Made by a program: the position numbers and the translations under genes. This document shows positions 42,260-51,655 of a DNA stretch of 61,310 nt, piece by piece; position 1 is the first letter of the stretch; every line of letters begins with the position of its first letter. The notes below the pieces were generated by a model. That model made no database searches. It worked only from the letters and a program-made list of their open reading frames with translations, and was not told the DNA's origin. The DNA comes from DATGMP01 sp035293565 (GTDB lineage: Bacteria; Pseudomonadota; Alphaproteobacteria; BOG-932; Roseiterribacteraceae), in the NCBI GenBank assembly GCA_035293565.1, contig DATGMP010000089.1:1-61310 (forward strand), given 5' to 3'.

Positions 42260-43179
42260 GCGACCTCGTCATCGATGTGCACGACCTGCGGAAGAATTTC
42301 GGCGCGCGACGCGTGGTCGAAGGGTTGAGCCTCCGTGTAGCGGCTGGCGAGATCTGCGGTTTTCTCGGCGCCAACGGCAGCGGCAAGACGACGACCATTC
42401 GCATGCTGTGCGGCCTGCTGACACCGGATGGCGGGCAGGGGACCTGCCTCGGCCTCGACATCATCCGCGACGCGCCTGCGATACGCTCGCAAATCGGCTA
42501 CATGACTCAGCGCTTCAGCTTCTACGAGGATCTGACGGTTCGCGAGAATATGACCTTTGTCGCGAGCGTCTATGAGCTGCCGGATCGGCAGGCCGCGGTC
42601 GCGCGCACCATGGATCGAATGGGACTCGCTGATCGCGCCGATCAGCTCGCAGGCCAGCTCTCGGGCGGATGGAAGCAGCGCCTGGCGCTGGCTGCCTGCG
42701 TGCTCCACCAGCCGAAGCTTCTGCTGCTCGACGAGCCGACGGCGGGCGTCGATGCGCAGGCGCGGCGCGAATTCTGGGACCTGATCCACGATATGGCCGG
42801 CGAGGGCCTGACCGTGCTCGTCTCGACCCACTACATGGACGAGGCCGAGCGCTGCAAGCGCATCGTCTATCTCTCCGACGGACACATCGTGGCGCAAGGG
42901 ACGCCGGCGGAGGTGGTGGCCAGCGCGCGCCTCGTCACCTACGAGGCCACCGGAGAGAAGTTGGATGCGGCCGCAAGGCTCTTGCGGCACACGCCGGGGA
43001 TCGAAGCGGCGGCCGTGTTCGGCCAGTCGCTTCATGTCGCCGGCACCGACCGGGCCGCGCTCGAACGGGCGATCGCCACATTCCGGAACGGCGAGACCCT
43101 TCAGTGGCGCGAAGTCCCGCCCCGATTGGAGGATGTCTTTATCCATCTTCTGGGGCATGCGCCGGCGGAGGCGGCATGA
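42256..43179 (+). CDS. ABC transporter ATP-binding protein
   Basis: A 307-residue ATPase subunit. Walker A is GANGSGKTT (residues 38-46), the signature is LSGGWKQR, and Walker B is LLLLDEPTAGVD. The C-terminal extension is typical of YbhF/DrrA-type exporters. It powers export through the downstream permease. Its start overlaps the HlyD stop and its stop overlaps the permease start, both as ATGA. Confidence 0.95.
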   Translation: MSDLVIDVHDLRKNFGARRVVEGLSLRVAAGEICGFLGANGSGKTTTIRMLCGLLTPDGGQGTCLGLDIIRDAPAIRSQIGYMTQRFSFYEDLTVRENMTFVASVYELPDRQAAVARTMDRMGLADRADQLAGQLSGGWKQRLALAACVLHQPKLLLLDEPTAGVDAQARREFWDLIHDMAGEGLTVLVSTHYMDEAERCKRIVYLSDGHIVAQGTPAEVVASARLVTYEATGEKLDAAARLLRHTPGIEAAAVFGQSLHVAGTDRAALERAIATFRNGETLQWREVPPRLEDVFIHLLGHAPAEAA

Positions 43180-44300
43180 AGCGATTCTCGTTCCGCCGAT
43201 TCGTCGCAGTATTGCGCAAGGAATGGATCCAGGTCCGTCGCGATCCGATCACATTGCGCTTCATCATTGCGCTGCCGGTGCTGCAGCTCTTCCTGTTCGG
43301 CTACGCGATCAATTCCGATCCCAAGCATCTGCCGACCGGGCTGCTCACGGTCAATCACTCGAGCTACGAGCGAAGCGTCGTCGCGGCGCTGGAGAACAGC
43401 GGCTATTACGATATTCGGCCGATGGCGTCGGAGGCGGCGGCCGAGCGGGCCTTGAAGGAAGGGGAGGTTCTCTTCGTCGTCAACATCCCGCCCGATTTCG
43501 ACCGTGCCGTCGATCGCGGCGAGAAGCCTTCGATCCTGATGGATGCCGACGCGACCGACCCGACCGCCATCGTCAACGCCGGAGCGGCGCTCTCGGGACT
43601 CGCGACGGCGCTCGACCGCGACCTTCCGCCGTCGCTTCGCTCCGCGCCCGCAAGCCCGCCTTTCCAGTTCCAGATTCATGCGCGCTACAATCCCGAGCAG
43701 CTGACGGTGCTGAACATAGTGCCCGGTCTGGTCTGCATTGTGCTGATCATTTCGACGCTCTTCGTCACGACGCTGTCGATCACGCGCGAATATGAGCGCG
43801 GCACGATGGAGAATCTGCTGGCGATGCCGGTCAGGCCGATCGAGGTGATGCTGGCGAAGATCGTGCCCTATATCGTGATCGGCTATGTTCAGGTGTTCCT
43901 GATCATGGCGATCGCCTGGGCTGTGTTCGGCCTGCCGATCCGCGGCTCGGTCGTGCTGCTGCTGATCGCGCTGGGGCTCTTCATCACCAGCAATCTGGCG
44001 CAGGGACTTACCTTCTCGACCCTGGCGCGCAATCAGATGCAGGCGATTCAGATGGCGCAGTTCACGTTGCTGCCGTCGATCCTGCTGTCGGGCTTCATGT
44101 TCCCGTTCAAGGGCATGCCTGTCTGGGCCCAATGGATCGGGGAGATCGTCCCGGTCACCCATGCGCTCCGGATCGTGCGCGGCGTGCTGCTGAAGGGAAA
44201 TGGCGTCGCGGATATCTTGCCGGAGATCTGGCCGATCGCCGCCTTCACGATGGTCGCGGTCGTGGTCGCCGCCTGGGCTTACCGCGAGACCCTTGATTGA
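43176..44300 (+). CDS. ABC-2 type permease
   Basis: A 374-residue ABC-2 permease. One N-terminal helix (about 25-45) is followed by a large extracytoplasmic domain and a block of five helices from about residue 185. The segment NIVPGLVCIVLIISTLFVT and REYERGTMENLLAMPVRP mark the YbhS/YbhR family. It completes a three-gene drug or toxic-compound export system. The gene ends inside the 3' end of the opposite-strand MFS gene (22 bp overlap). Confidence 0.94.
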   Translation: MKRFSFRRFVAVLRKEWIQVRRDPITLRFIIALPVLQLFLFGYAINSDPKHLPTGLLTVNHSSYERSVVAALENSGYYDIRPMASEAAAERALKEGEVLFVVNIPPDFDRAVDRGEKPSILMDADATDPTAIVNAGAALSGLATALDRDLPPSLRSAPASPPFQFQIHARYNPEQLTVLNIVPGLVCIVLIISTLFVTTLSITREYERGTMENLLAMPVRPIEVMLAKIVPYIVIGYVQVFLIMAIAWAVFGLPIRGSVVLLLIALGLFITSNLAQGLTFSTLARNQMQAIQMAQFTLLPSILLSGFMFPFKGMPVWAQWIGEIVPVTHALRIVRGVLLKGNGVADILPEIWPIAAFTMVAVVVAAWAYRETLD

Positions 44301-45514
44301 CGCAGGTTCGGCAGGAAGGCGGTCAGAAGTCCCAGCGCCGGCAGGAAGGCGCAAATCTGATAGACGAACTCGATGCTCGTCAGGTCGGCAAGCTTGCCCA
44401 GCACCGCGGCGCCGATACCGCCCATGCCGAAGGCGAATCCGAAGAATAGGCCGGCGATCGTGCCGACACGCCCGGGCACCAGCTCCTGCGCGAAGACCAA
44501 TATCGCGGAGAAGGCCGAGGCCAGCACTATTCCGATGATCGCGGACAGCACCCCCGTCCAGAACAGCCCGACATGCGGCATGAGCAGCGTGAAAGGCAGC
44601 ACGCCCAGGATCGAGACCCAGATCACGCGCTTGCGCCCTATCTTGTCGCCGATCGGCCCGCCAAGAATCGTTCCAGCCGCGACCGCGCCCGAAAAGATGA
44701 AGAGCTGGATCTGAGCCTGCTGGACCGACACGTGGAACCGGTCGATCAGGTAGAAGGTGAAGTAGCTGGTGATGCTGGCGAGATAAAAATATTTCGAGAA
44801 GATCAGCACCATCAGGATGCCAAGCGACCAGCCGACCTGCTTGCGGGACAGGCCGTTGGCGGCTTCCGCTACCGGTCGCCGCGCCTTCGCCCGCGCCGCC
44901 AGATGATCGCGATACCAATTGCCGACCCAGGCCAGGATCGCCATGCCGAGCAGCGCCGCGACCGAGAACCAGGCGACGCTGTGCTGGCCGCGCGGCAGCA
45001 CGACGAAGGCCGCGAGCAGCGGCCCGATCGCCGAGCCGAAATTGCCGCCGACCTGGAACAGCGACTGCGCGAAGCCGTGCCGTCCGCCCGACGCCATGCG
45101 CGCGACGCGCGAGGCTTCCGGATGGAAGATCGATGAACCCATGCCGATCAGCGCCGCCGATAGCAGCAGCACGGAAAGCCCGGAGGCACGGGAGAGCAGC
45201 AGCAAGCCGGTGAGTGTGAAGCCCATGCCAGCCGCGAGCGCATAGGTTCGCGGCCGCTTGTCGGCATAGAATCCGACGGCCGGTTGCAGGATCGATGCGG
45301 TCATCTGATAGACGAAGGTGACGAGCCCGATCTCGCCGAACTCCAGACCAAGCGAGTCCTTCAGCACAGGATAAAGCGCAGGCAGCAGAGCCTGCATCAT
45401 GTCGTTCAGCAGATGGCCGAAACTGATCGACACCAGGACGGCAAGCGCCGTTGCCTCGTAGCCGCGGCGTTCGGCGGGTTTTGCATCGATCGTAGCGGCG
45501 CCGATCTCGGACAC
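44279..45514 (-). CDS. MFS transporter, fosmidomycin-resistance (Fsr)-like
   Basis: A 411-residue 12-helix carrier. HLLNDMMQALLPALYPVLKD in helix 1 and GFYADKRPRTYALAAGM after helix 2 are typical of the Fsr group of drug exporters. The start is taken as GTG at 45514, because GAGGAAGG lies 9 bp upstream; the longer GTG frame to 45589 runs through a palindrome. It exports an unknown toxic compound. A perfect palindrome lies 40 bp upstream. Confidence 0.92.
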   Translation of the reverse strand: MSEIGAATIDAKPAERRGYEATALAVLVSISFGHLLNDMMQALLPALYPVLKDSLGLEFGEIGLVTFVYQMTASILQPAVGFYADKRPRTYALAAGMGFTLTGLLLLSRASGLSVLLLSAALIGMGSSIFHPEASRVARMASGGRHGFAQSLFQVGGNFGSAIGPLLAAFVVLPRGQHSVAWFSVAALLGMAILAWVGNWYRDHLAARAKARRPVAEAANGLSRKQVGWSLGILMVLIFSKYFYLASITSYFTFYLIDRFHVSVQQAQIQLFIFSGAVAAGTILGGPIGDKIGRKRVIWVSILGVLPFTLLMPHVGLFWTGVLSAIIGIVLASAFSAILVFAQELVPGRVGTIAGLFFGFAFGMGGIGAAVLGKLADLTSIEFVYQICAFLPALGLLTAFLPNLRQSRVSR

Positions 45515-45554
45515 CTCGGAATCCCTTCCTCGCTCGGAACGGGAACAAAGATCG

Positions 45555-45568
45555 TTCGCAATTGCGAA
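45555..45568. promoter_or_regulatory. Perfect 14-bp palindrome upstream of MFS gene
   Basis: TTCGCAATTGCGAA is a perfect palindrome 40 bp before the Fsr-like start at 45514. It has the position and symmetry of a repressor operator. It shares the GCAATTGC core with the palindrome at 6430-6443, but the outer bases differ. No regulator gene is adjacent. Confidence 0.45.
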
Positions 45569-45680
45569 ATAGGCTAGTGGCTCCCGCACATGCCAGAGGC
45601 GCGCTCAGCACATGGGCGGCTGGACGGCGGCCCGCCGTGTTTGTCGACGTTGTCCCAATCGCCCGTTTGCGCGCCACGGA

Positions 45681-45776
45681 TCAGCCGGTCGGCAGATCGA
45701 AGATCATCTGCGGTAGTTCGAGATTGAGATCGGCGAGGTCGATGACATTGAGGTCGGCGCGCAAATCCCGGCGCAT
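45681..45776 (-). CDS. 31-residue ORF coupled to the M20 gene
   Basis: The ATG overlaps the last base of the M20 peptidase stop (TGATG). The ORF encodes 31 residues, MRRDLRADLNVIDLADLNLE then LPQMIFDLPTG, and ends at TGA at 45681. The aspartate/leucine-rich sequence is not low-complexity GC filler. It is too short to call on sequence alone; coupling and position are the only evidence. It lies in the 261-bp gap between the M20 and MFS genes, which holds otherwise only the palindrome at 45555. Confidence 0.35.
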   Translation of the reverse strand: MRRDLRADLNVIDLADLNLELPQMIFDLPTG

Positions 45777-47197
45777 CAGCCTGGTCGGCCGTAATGCTCC
45801 GCCAGGATGGACACCAAGGCCAGCGACAGGTTGCGGGCTGTCGGTATGTGCAGGAATTCGTTGGGGCCGTGGGCATTGGAATGCGGTCCCAACACGCCGG
45901 TGATGACGAATTGCGCCTTCGGGAAACGCTCGCCGAGCATCGTCATGAAGGGAATGCTGGCGCCTTCGCCCATCAGAGCGGCGGGCCGGCCGAAGGCGAG
46001 CTCGGAGCCGCGGTCGATGGCGGCGCCGAGCCAGGGCTCGAGCGCCGGCGCGTTCCAGCCGCCGACCGAGCTCTCCAGCTCGAACTCCACCCGTGCGCCA
46101 TAGGGCGGCTCCTCGAGCAGCAGCTTGGAGACGATTTCCGCGGCCTTCTCGCCGTCGAGCGTCGGCGGCAAGCGCAGGCTGAGCTTCGCGGCGGTGAATG
46201 GCAACAGCACATTGCCGGCGTTTTGGATGGGCGGAAAGCCATCCATGCCGACGATTGTGAGCTGCGGTCGCCAGGTGCGGTTGAGCACCAGCTCGGCCGG
46301 ATCGCTATCTGTCGGCTGCACAGCGGGAGCAAGAGGGAAGTGGGTATGTACATCCTGGCCCAGCGCTGCGGCGGCACGCTGCGCTTCGGCCAGCCGGTCC
46401 GGCGGGACCTCGGCCTGGAGCGTCGCCGGGAGGATCTCGCCTGTCCGCTCGTCCTCCAGGCGCGAAAGAAGGTGGCGCAGGATGCGGAAGCTCGACGGGA
46501 CGACGCCCGAAGCATTGCCGGAATGCACGCCCTCTTCCAGCACGCGGACGGTCAGCGTCGCATTCATCAGGCCGCGCAGCGAGGTGGTGAGCCAGAGCTG
46601 GTCATAATTTCCGCAGCCTGAATCCAGGCATACGACCAGCGAGGGCGTGCCGATCCTCACCGCGAGATGCTCGACATAGAACGGTAGATCGCCACTGCCC
46701 GATTCTTCGCAGGCCTCGATCAGCAGCACGCAGCGGCGATGCGCGATCCCTTGCTCGTGGAGCGCGAGTATCGCAGCGAGCGCGCCGAACATGGCATAGC
46801 CGTCATCGGCCCCGCCGCGCCCATAGAGCTTGTCGCCTTGGAGTACCGGCGTCCAGGGACCCATGCCCTCTGCCCACCCGACCATCTCGGGCTGCTTGTC
46901 CAGATGACCATAGAGCAGGACCGGATCATCGCCGGAACCCGGCACCTCGATCAGAATGACCGGCGTGCGGTTCGGAAGTCGGATGACTTCGAGCGTGGCG
47001 CCCTGCAGACGATCGACACGAGGACGGGCCCAGCCCTCGAACAGGGCGACTGCCTTGTCCATATGGCCGTGCACCGCCCAATCCGGGTCGAAGGCGGGAG
47101 ACTTGTTGGGAATGCGGATGTAGTCGATGAGCGCCGGAACTGCCTCTTCCGTCCAAAGCCTGTCGACGAAATTCCGGGCGCGGGTGGGATCGAGCAT
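45776..47197 (-). CDS. M20 family metallopeptidase
   Basis: A 473-residue dinuclear zinc peptidase. Ligands are visible as His98 (YGHLDKQPE), Asp131 (GRGGADDGY), Glu164/Glu165 (EACEESGSGD), the CLDSG aspartate and a late histidine (GVLGPHSNAHGPNE). It likely hydrolyses a dipeptide or N-acyl amino acid in the cytoplasm. The dimerisation domain sits about residues 210-400. The start follows GAGAGG. The pyrophosphatase gene lies 50 bp upstream on the same strand. Confidence 0.95.
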   Translation of the reverse strand: MLDPTRARNFVDRLWTEEAVPALIDYIRIPNKSPAFDPDWAVHGHMDKAVALFEGWARPRVDRLQGATLEVIRLPNRTPVILIEVPGSGDDPVLLYGHLDKQPEMVGWAEGMGPWTPVLQGDKLYGRGGADDGYAMFGALAAILALHEQGIAHRRCVLLIEACEESGSGDLPFYVEHLAVRIGTPSLVVCLDSGCGNYDQLWLTTSLRGLMNATLTVRVLEEGVHSGNASGVVPSSFRILRHLLSRLEDERTGEILPATLQAEVPPDRLAEAQRAAAALGQDVHTHFPLAPAVQPTDSDPAELVLNRTWRPQLTIVGMDGFPPIQNAGNVLLPFTAAKLSLRLPPTLDGEKAAEIVSKLLLEEPPYGARVEFELESSVGGWNAPALEPWLGAAIDRGSELAFGRPAALMGEGASIPFMTMLGERFPKAQFVITGVLGPHSNAHGPNEFLHIPTARNLSLALVSILAEHYGRPG

Positions 47198-47247
47198 GTC
47201 GGCGCCTCTCTGATGCGGGACTCACGATCGACTGTCACGGCTTATTG

Positions 47248-47775
47248 CTAACGTTCGGCCCGCGCGATCGCTTCCGCGATCATCCTGCGCGCCTCGGCGG
47301 CATCGCCCCAGCCTTTGAGCTTGGCCCATTTGCCGGGCTCGAGATCCTTGTAGTGCTCGAAAAAGTGCTGGATTTGGTCGAGCGTGATCTGGGGCAAGTC
47401 CGTATAGTTCGCGACATGCAGATAGCGCTGGGTCAGCCTCGGTGAGGGCACGGCGATGATCTTCTCGTCGCCGCCGCCGTCATCCTCCATCCGCAGCACC
47501 CCGACCGGTCGCGCGTTGATGACCGCGCCCGGCACGATCGGCCGGGTGTTGGCGACCAGCACGTCGATCGGATCGCCATCCTGCGACAGCGTGTGCGGCA
47601 CAAAGCCGTAGTTGCCCGGATAGCGCATCGGCGTGTGGAGGAAGCGGTCGACGAACAGCGTCCCGGCCTCCTTGTTCATCTCGTATTTGATCGGCTCGCC
47701 GCCGATCGGGACCTCGATGACGACATTGACGTCGTCGGGCGGGGAAATGCCGATGGGAACGGCGTCGAGGCGCAT
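47248..47775 (-). CDS. ppa: Inorganic pyrophosphatase
   Basis: A 175-residue family I soluble pyrophosphatase, close to the 176 residues of E. coli. The metal-site signature D-x-D-P-x-D-V is seen in QDGDPIDVLV, along with VPIGGEPIKYEMNKEAG and MRYPGNYGFVPHT. It hydrolyses PPi released by, among others, the many CoA ligases here. It is a housekeeping gene, so this locus may be more stable chromosome than the catabolic flanks. Confidence 0.97.
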   Translation of the reverse strand: MRLDAVPIGISPPDDVNVVIEVPIGGEPIKYEMNKEAGTLFVDRFLHTPMRYPGNYGFVPHTLSQDGDPIDVLVANTRPIVPGAVINARPVGVLRMEDDGGGDEKIIAVPSPRLTQRYLHVANYTDLPQITLDQIQHFFEHYKDLEPGKWAKLKGWGDAAEARRMIAEAIARAER

Positions 47776-47903
47776 GCTGACTCCGGCGTTGGTCTAATCT
47801 CGACACGGCATAGCCTAGCTTAGGCGTTCAACGCGAGATCGTTTGTCTTGATCCCCGCCTGAAATCGACCGACTATCGATCCAACCGTACGGGGGAGGAT
47901 GAT

Positions 47904-48881
47904 ATGCGCGCATGGCGGACGATTGCGGTGGGCGAGCCCCGCGACGTGATGCAACAGACCGAAACCGAGCTTGAACCGATCGGGCCGGGAGAGCTCCGCA
48001 TCCGGGTGGCCGCGGCGGGCCTGGGCTTTCCCGACGTTCTGATGTGCCGCGGGACCTATCCGTTGACCCCGCCGCTGCCCTTTACCTCAGGGCAGGAATT
48101 CGTCGGCACCGTCGCCGAAGCCGGTCCGGGCGTTACGGCTCCGGTCGGCGCGCGGCTGATGGGTGTGTCCTCCTTCATGGCCGGACGCGGCAGCTTCGCC
48201 GAAGAATGCAAGACCTACGAGATGATGACCTTTCCGGCGCCGGCAACGATCCCCGACGCGGATGCCGCCTCCTTCACCATCGCCTATCACACCGGCTATA
48301 TCGCACTAGCCCGCCGAGCGAAGCTGGCTGAAGGCGAGACGCTGTTGGTCCATGGCGGCGCGGGCGGGACCGGCTTCGCGGCGATCCAGCTCGGCAAAGC
48401 GCTCGGCGCGAAGGTGATCGCGACGGCGGGCGGGGCGGATAAGGCCGCCTTCTGCCGCGATCTCGGCGCCGATCTGGTCGTCGACAACAGCCGGGAGGAT
48501 TTCGTCGCCGCGGTCAATGCCGAAACCGGGGGCAGGGGCGCCGATGTCGTGTTCGATCCTGTGGGCGGCGAGCTTTTCGAGAGATCGGTGAATTGTGTCG
48601 CGCTCGAAGGCCGGTTGCTGCCGATCGGCTTTGCCTGCGGGCGCTGGGGCGTCGTCTCGCCGGAGACGCTGGCGCTTAAGAACATCGCGATGGTGGGCGC
48701 CTTGGGCGGAGGGTTCGACCGCGCCTACATGCTGTCGGTTCACCAGAAGCTGATGGAGCTTTACGCGAAGGGTGCGATCAGGCCCGTGATCGACCGTAGG
48801 ATCGGATTCTCCGAGATCCGCGATGGCGTGCAGGCTCTGGCCGATCGCAAGGTGCGCGGCCGGGCCGTCGCCGTCTATTAG
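47904..48881 (+). CDS. Zinc-type alcohol dehydrogenase/quinone oxidoreductase family protein
   Basis: A 325-residue medium-chain reductase. The catalytic GroES-like domain occupies about residues 1-120, and the NADP motif is VHGGAGGTGFAAIQLGKALGA (A/G-x2-G-x2-G). No zinc-ligand cysteines are seen, so it belongs to the NADPH:quinone oxidoreductase group. It reduces quinones or enones. It is divergent from ppa, and its stop overlaps the stop of the opposite-strand glycosyltransferase by four bases. Confidence 0.92.
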   Translation: MRAWRTIAVGEPRDVMQQTETELEPIGPGELRIRVAAAGLGFPDVLMCRGTYPLTPPLPFTSGQEFVGTVAEAGPGVTAPVGARLMGVSSFMAGRGSFAEECKTYEMMTFPAPATIPDADAASFTIAYHTGYIALARRAKLAEGETLLVHGGAGGTGFAAIQLGKALGAKVIATAGGADKAAFCRDLGADLVVDNSREDFVAAVNAETGGRGADVVFDPVGGELFERSVNCVALEGRLLPIGFACGRWGVVSPETLALKNIAMVGALGGGFDRAYMLSVHQKLMELYAKGAIRPVIDRRIGFSEIRDGVQALADRKVRGRAVAVY

Positions 48882-50536
48882 TCCGCGCCCCTAGGATGGT
48901 CGTCTTGCACGAAGCGGCGCCACATATCGCGATAGGCAGTCTCGACGGCTCGGGCAAGGCGCATCGGATCGGCGAAGCGCGAGCCTAGATACCGGTCGCG
49001 AAGAGTCGACCGGCCGCGGGCGAGGCCGCTTTTGTCCTGAGCGAGTTCCGCGGCGATGGCGACGTACGAATCCGTTGTTCGCGCAATCCATTCGGGATGG
49101 CCGATATGGGTGAGTATGCTGGCGCCGACGCGAGACACATGGCTCGCGCCGAGAAGCGATACGACCGGCACGCCCATCATGAGCGCCTCCATCGTTGTGC
49201 TTGTGCCATTATACGGGAAGGGATCAAGCGCGATGTCCATCTGGCTATAGGATGATAGATGCTCGATCGGCGTTGCGGACCACGGCATGAAGATCAGCCT
49301 GTCTGCGTCGATCCCTTCGGAGCGAAAGATCTCGGCATACCGACGGAATGTCCAGTCGTCCACGATCCGCGAGCTTTTGAGGAGGAGCTGCGAGCCGGGC
49401 GTGGAGCGAAGGAGGCTGGCCCACACGCTGATGACGGCGCGATTGATTTTTTGAAAGTTATTGAAGCACCCGAACGTCACCCGTCTTCGCGCGAAGGTTG
49501 GGGGCGGCAAGACCTGAGGTAGCGCGATGTGAGGGCGCGCGCCGATGAAGCCGTCGGCGAGCCGGATCAGCTTTTCGCTCGCGAGCTCGTCCCCTTCGCC
49601 GGGCGGATCGGTAATCTCGTCGACAATTCTATAGTCCATGCTTTTCAGGCCGGTGGTCGCCGGATAGCCATGCCAAGTGACCTGAATCGGCGCCGCCCGG
49701 CGTGCGAAGATGCCGAGTCGATTTCCGTCCGTATGTCCCGCCAGATCGACAAGAATATCGATGCCGTCCGCTTTGATCGAGCTCAGCGCATCTTCGTCCG
49801 AAAGGCCGACGGTCGAGCGCCAGCCGTCGGCGCATCGCACAAAGGCGTCGGTGATATGATCGGGTCTCGACACCTCGCCGTAGAGGATGATGTGGAACCG
49901 ATCGCGATCGTGCTGCGCGAACACGGGAGCAAGCGCCTGTCCTACGGCATGGTCGCGGAAATCCGGCGAGACATAGCCGATGCGGAGCTTCTTGTCGGAG
50001 TCTCGCCTGTTCGGAAAACACGATGGAGCCGCGGCGAGAGCGGCCTGGACGTTGCCCCAAGCGAAATGCAGCGCAGCGACGCCCCGCGGTGGCAGGTGGG
50101 GCGCATACAGCGCCGTCATCAGCAGATTTTCAACAACGCCGGGATGGCTAGGGGCATTGGAGGCTGCCCGTTGCGCATAGGTCAGCCCGAGTTCGGCGTC
50201 TGCCGCCCCTACCAGGATCGTCGACATGGTCGCCAGCGCCGGCGAGAAGTCGGGACGAATGGCGAGAGCACGCTCGACATGGCGAACGGCATCGCCCGTC
50301 CTTCCGATAAGGCGCAAGAGCGTGCCCAGATTGGCCAGTATCTCGGGCGCATCCGGATTGGCCTCGAGCGCCTGCTCATAAAGCGCCAACGCCTCGTCAA
50401 GGCGACCGGCTTTGTGCAGCCGGACGGCCGCCTCGTGTTTCTGTTCCGCCATCGCCGCGTTGGCCGAGGCTTTCCCGGACCCGTCAGGGTGCTCGGGGAT
50501 TGGCGTGCGATCAGAAGCGTGCTCGGTGAGCCCCAT
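48878..50536 (-). CDS. TPR protein with OGT/SPINDLY-type glycosyltransferase domain
   Basis: A 552-residue protein. Two or three TPR units (about residues 30-130, e.g. EAAVRLHKAGRLDEALALYEQAL) precede a GT41-type catalytic region. Typical segments are GYVSPDFRDHAVGQAL, DILVDLAGHTDGNRL, QVTWHGYPATTGL and LDPFPYNGTSTTMEALMMGVPVV. It probably transfers a sugar from a nucleotide sugar to a protein, in the cytoplasm. It stands alone with no other glycan genes nearby, so its target is unknown. Confidence 0.92.
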   Translation of the reverse strand: MGLTEHASDRTPIPEHPDGSGKASANAAMAEQKHEAAVRLHKAGRLDEALALYEQALEANPDAPEILANLGTLLRLIGRTGDAVRHVERALAIRPDFSPALATMSTILVGAADAELGLTYAQRAASNAPSHPGVVENLLMTALYAPHLPPRGVAALHFAWGNVQAALAAAPSCFPNRRDSDKKLRIGYVSPDFRDHAVGQALAPVFAQHDRDRFHIILYGEVSRPDHITDAFVRCADGWRSTVGLSDEDALSSIKADGIDILVDLAGHTDGNRLGIFARRAAPIQVTWHGYPATTGLKSMDYRIVDEITDPPGEGDELASEKLIRLADGFIGARPHIALPQVLPPPTFARRRVTFGCFNNFQKINRAVISVWASLLRSTPGSQLLLKSSRIVDDWTFRRYAEIFRSEGIDADRLIFMPWSATPIEHLSSYSQMDIALDPFPYNGTSTTMEALMMGVPVVSLLGASHVSRVGASILTHIGHPEWIARTTDSYVAIAAELAQDKSGLARGRSTLRDRYLGSRFADPMRLARAVETAYRDMWRRFVQDDHPRGAD

Positions 50537-50651
50537 TGCGATTGCGACTCATGCCTTGGAGTTCGTGTACCTATACCCCGAAAGCGTATCTTCTCACGCG
50601 GAAAGGATTGCTATTTTGTCAATATGCGGCGCGCCGCCGGATCGACCGAGG

Positions 50652-51581
50652 CTATTGGGACAGCGGCCGGCGGATGATGCGCGCGCTCAGCGCCGGCCAC
50701 AGAAGGTTGAGCGCCAAGCCTCCCATCACCAGGCCCGCGGCCGACAGCTTCCAGGCCGGCATCGCCTCGGCGAGCAATAGAGCCGATGCGCTCATGCCGA
50801 AGATCGGCACGAGCAGGGCCATGGGCGTTACGGTCGCCGCGGGGTGACGGGCGAGCAGCCAGCCCCACAGACCATAGCCGAACATCGTGTTGCCGACCGA
50901 CTGCCACAGCACGGCCGCCCAGACGGGCGCTTTGGCGTGCGTCACGCCTTGCGCAATGGCTGCATAGCCTTCGACGGTGAGCGACAGGGCCAGTAATGGC
51001 GGGACGGCGAACAGGCTCGCCCAGACGACATAGGCCAGCATGTTGGCGCGCGGGCTCCGCTTGGCGACCATATTGCCGCCCGCCCAACAAAGAGCCGCGA
51101 CGGTTACCAGCGTCAGGCCGAATGGGGTCGCCGAGCCGCCGCCGCGAAGCCCGATCAGCAGAATACCGGCGGCCGCCATTGCGCCGGCCACCCATTGGAA
51201 AGGCCGCACGCGCTCGCCGTTCGACAGCACCGAGAGGCCGATCGTGAACGCGACCTGCACCTGGACGACGAGCGAGGCCAGCCCCGGCGAGATGTGGCCC
51301 TTCATCGCCATGTATAGGAGGGCGAACTGGCCGGCGCCGATCAGAAGCCCGTAGGCCGCCAGATCCCTCCACGGCACCGCCGGACGCTTGATGAAGAACG
51401 CCGCGGGAACGAGGACGAACGCAAAACGGAGCGTCGCGAGGAACAGGGGTGGAATCGTGTCGAGCGCGATCTTGATGACGACGAAATTCGTGCCCCATAC
51501 CGCGACGACGGCAAGCTCGATCAGGAAGTCGCGGACAGGAAGCGGACTCGTGGAATGTCGTGCGCCCATGCGCGCGACCAT
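50652..51581 (-). CDS. EamA family (DMT) transporter
   Basis: A 309-residue ten-helix permease with two EamA repeats (first from FLIELAVVAVWGTNFVVIKIA, second from TLVTVAALCWAGGNMVAKR). Members move amino acids, nucleotides or drugs. The start is uncertain (ATG at 51581 or 51569; neither has a strong ribosome site). It lies 74 bp downstream of the Rieske oxygenase on the same strand, so read-through from the TetR-controlled promoter is possible. Confidence 0.9.
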   Translation of the reverse strand: MVARMGARHSTSPLPVRDFLIELAVVAVWGTNFVVIKIALDTIPPLFLATLRFAFVLVPAAFFIKRPAVPWRDLAAYGLLIGAGQFALLYMAMKGHISPGLASLVVQVQVAFTIGLSVLSNGERVRPFQWVAGAMAAAGILLIGLRGGGSATPFGLTLVTVAALCWAGGNMVAKRSPRANMLAYVVWASLFAVPPLLALSLTVEGYAAIAQGVTHAKAPVWAAVLWQSVGNTMFGYGLWGWLLARHPAATVTPMALLVPIFGMSASALLLAEAMPAWKLSAAGLVMGGLALNLLWPALSARIIRRPLSQ

Positions 51582-51655
51582 ATCGAACAACGCGTCCGAT
51601 CCGTTCCGGCGGTAGAGGAAGACCTGCTTTGCGCTAAGCGGGAGAGAGAGGTCGA

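Noticed and set aside
43101..45677. 858-residue open frame on the minus strand
   Set aside because: It runs antisense through the ABC permease and out of frame through the MFS gene. The product is arginine-rich with no domain; it is a shadow of GC-rich coding DNA.
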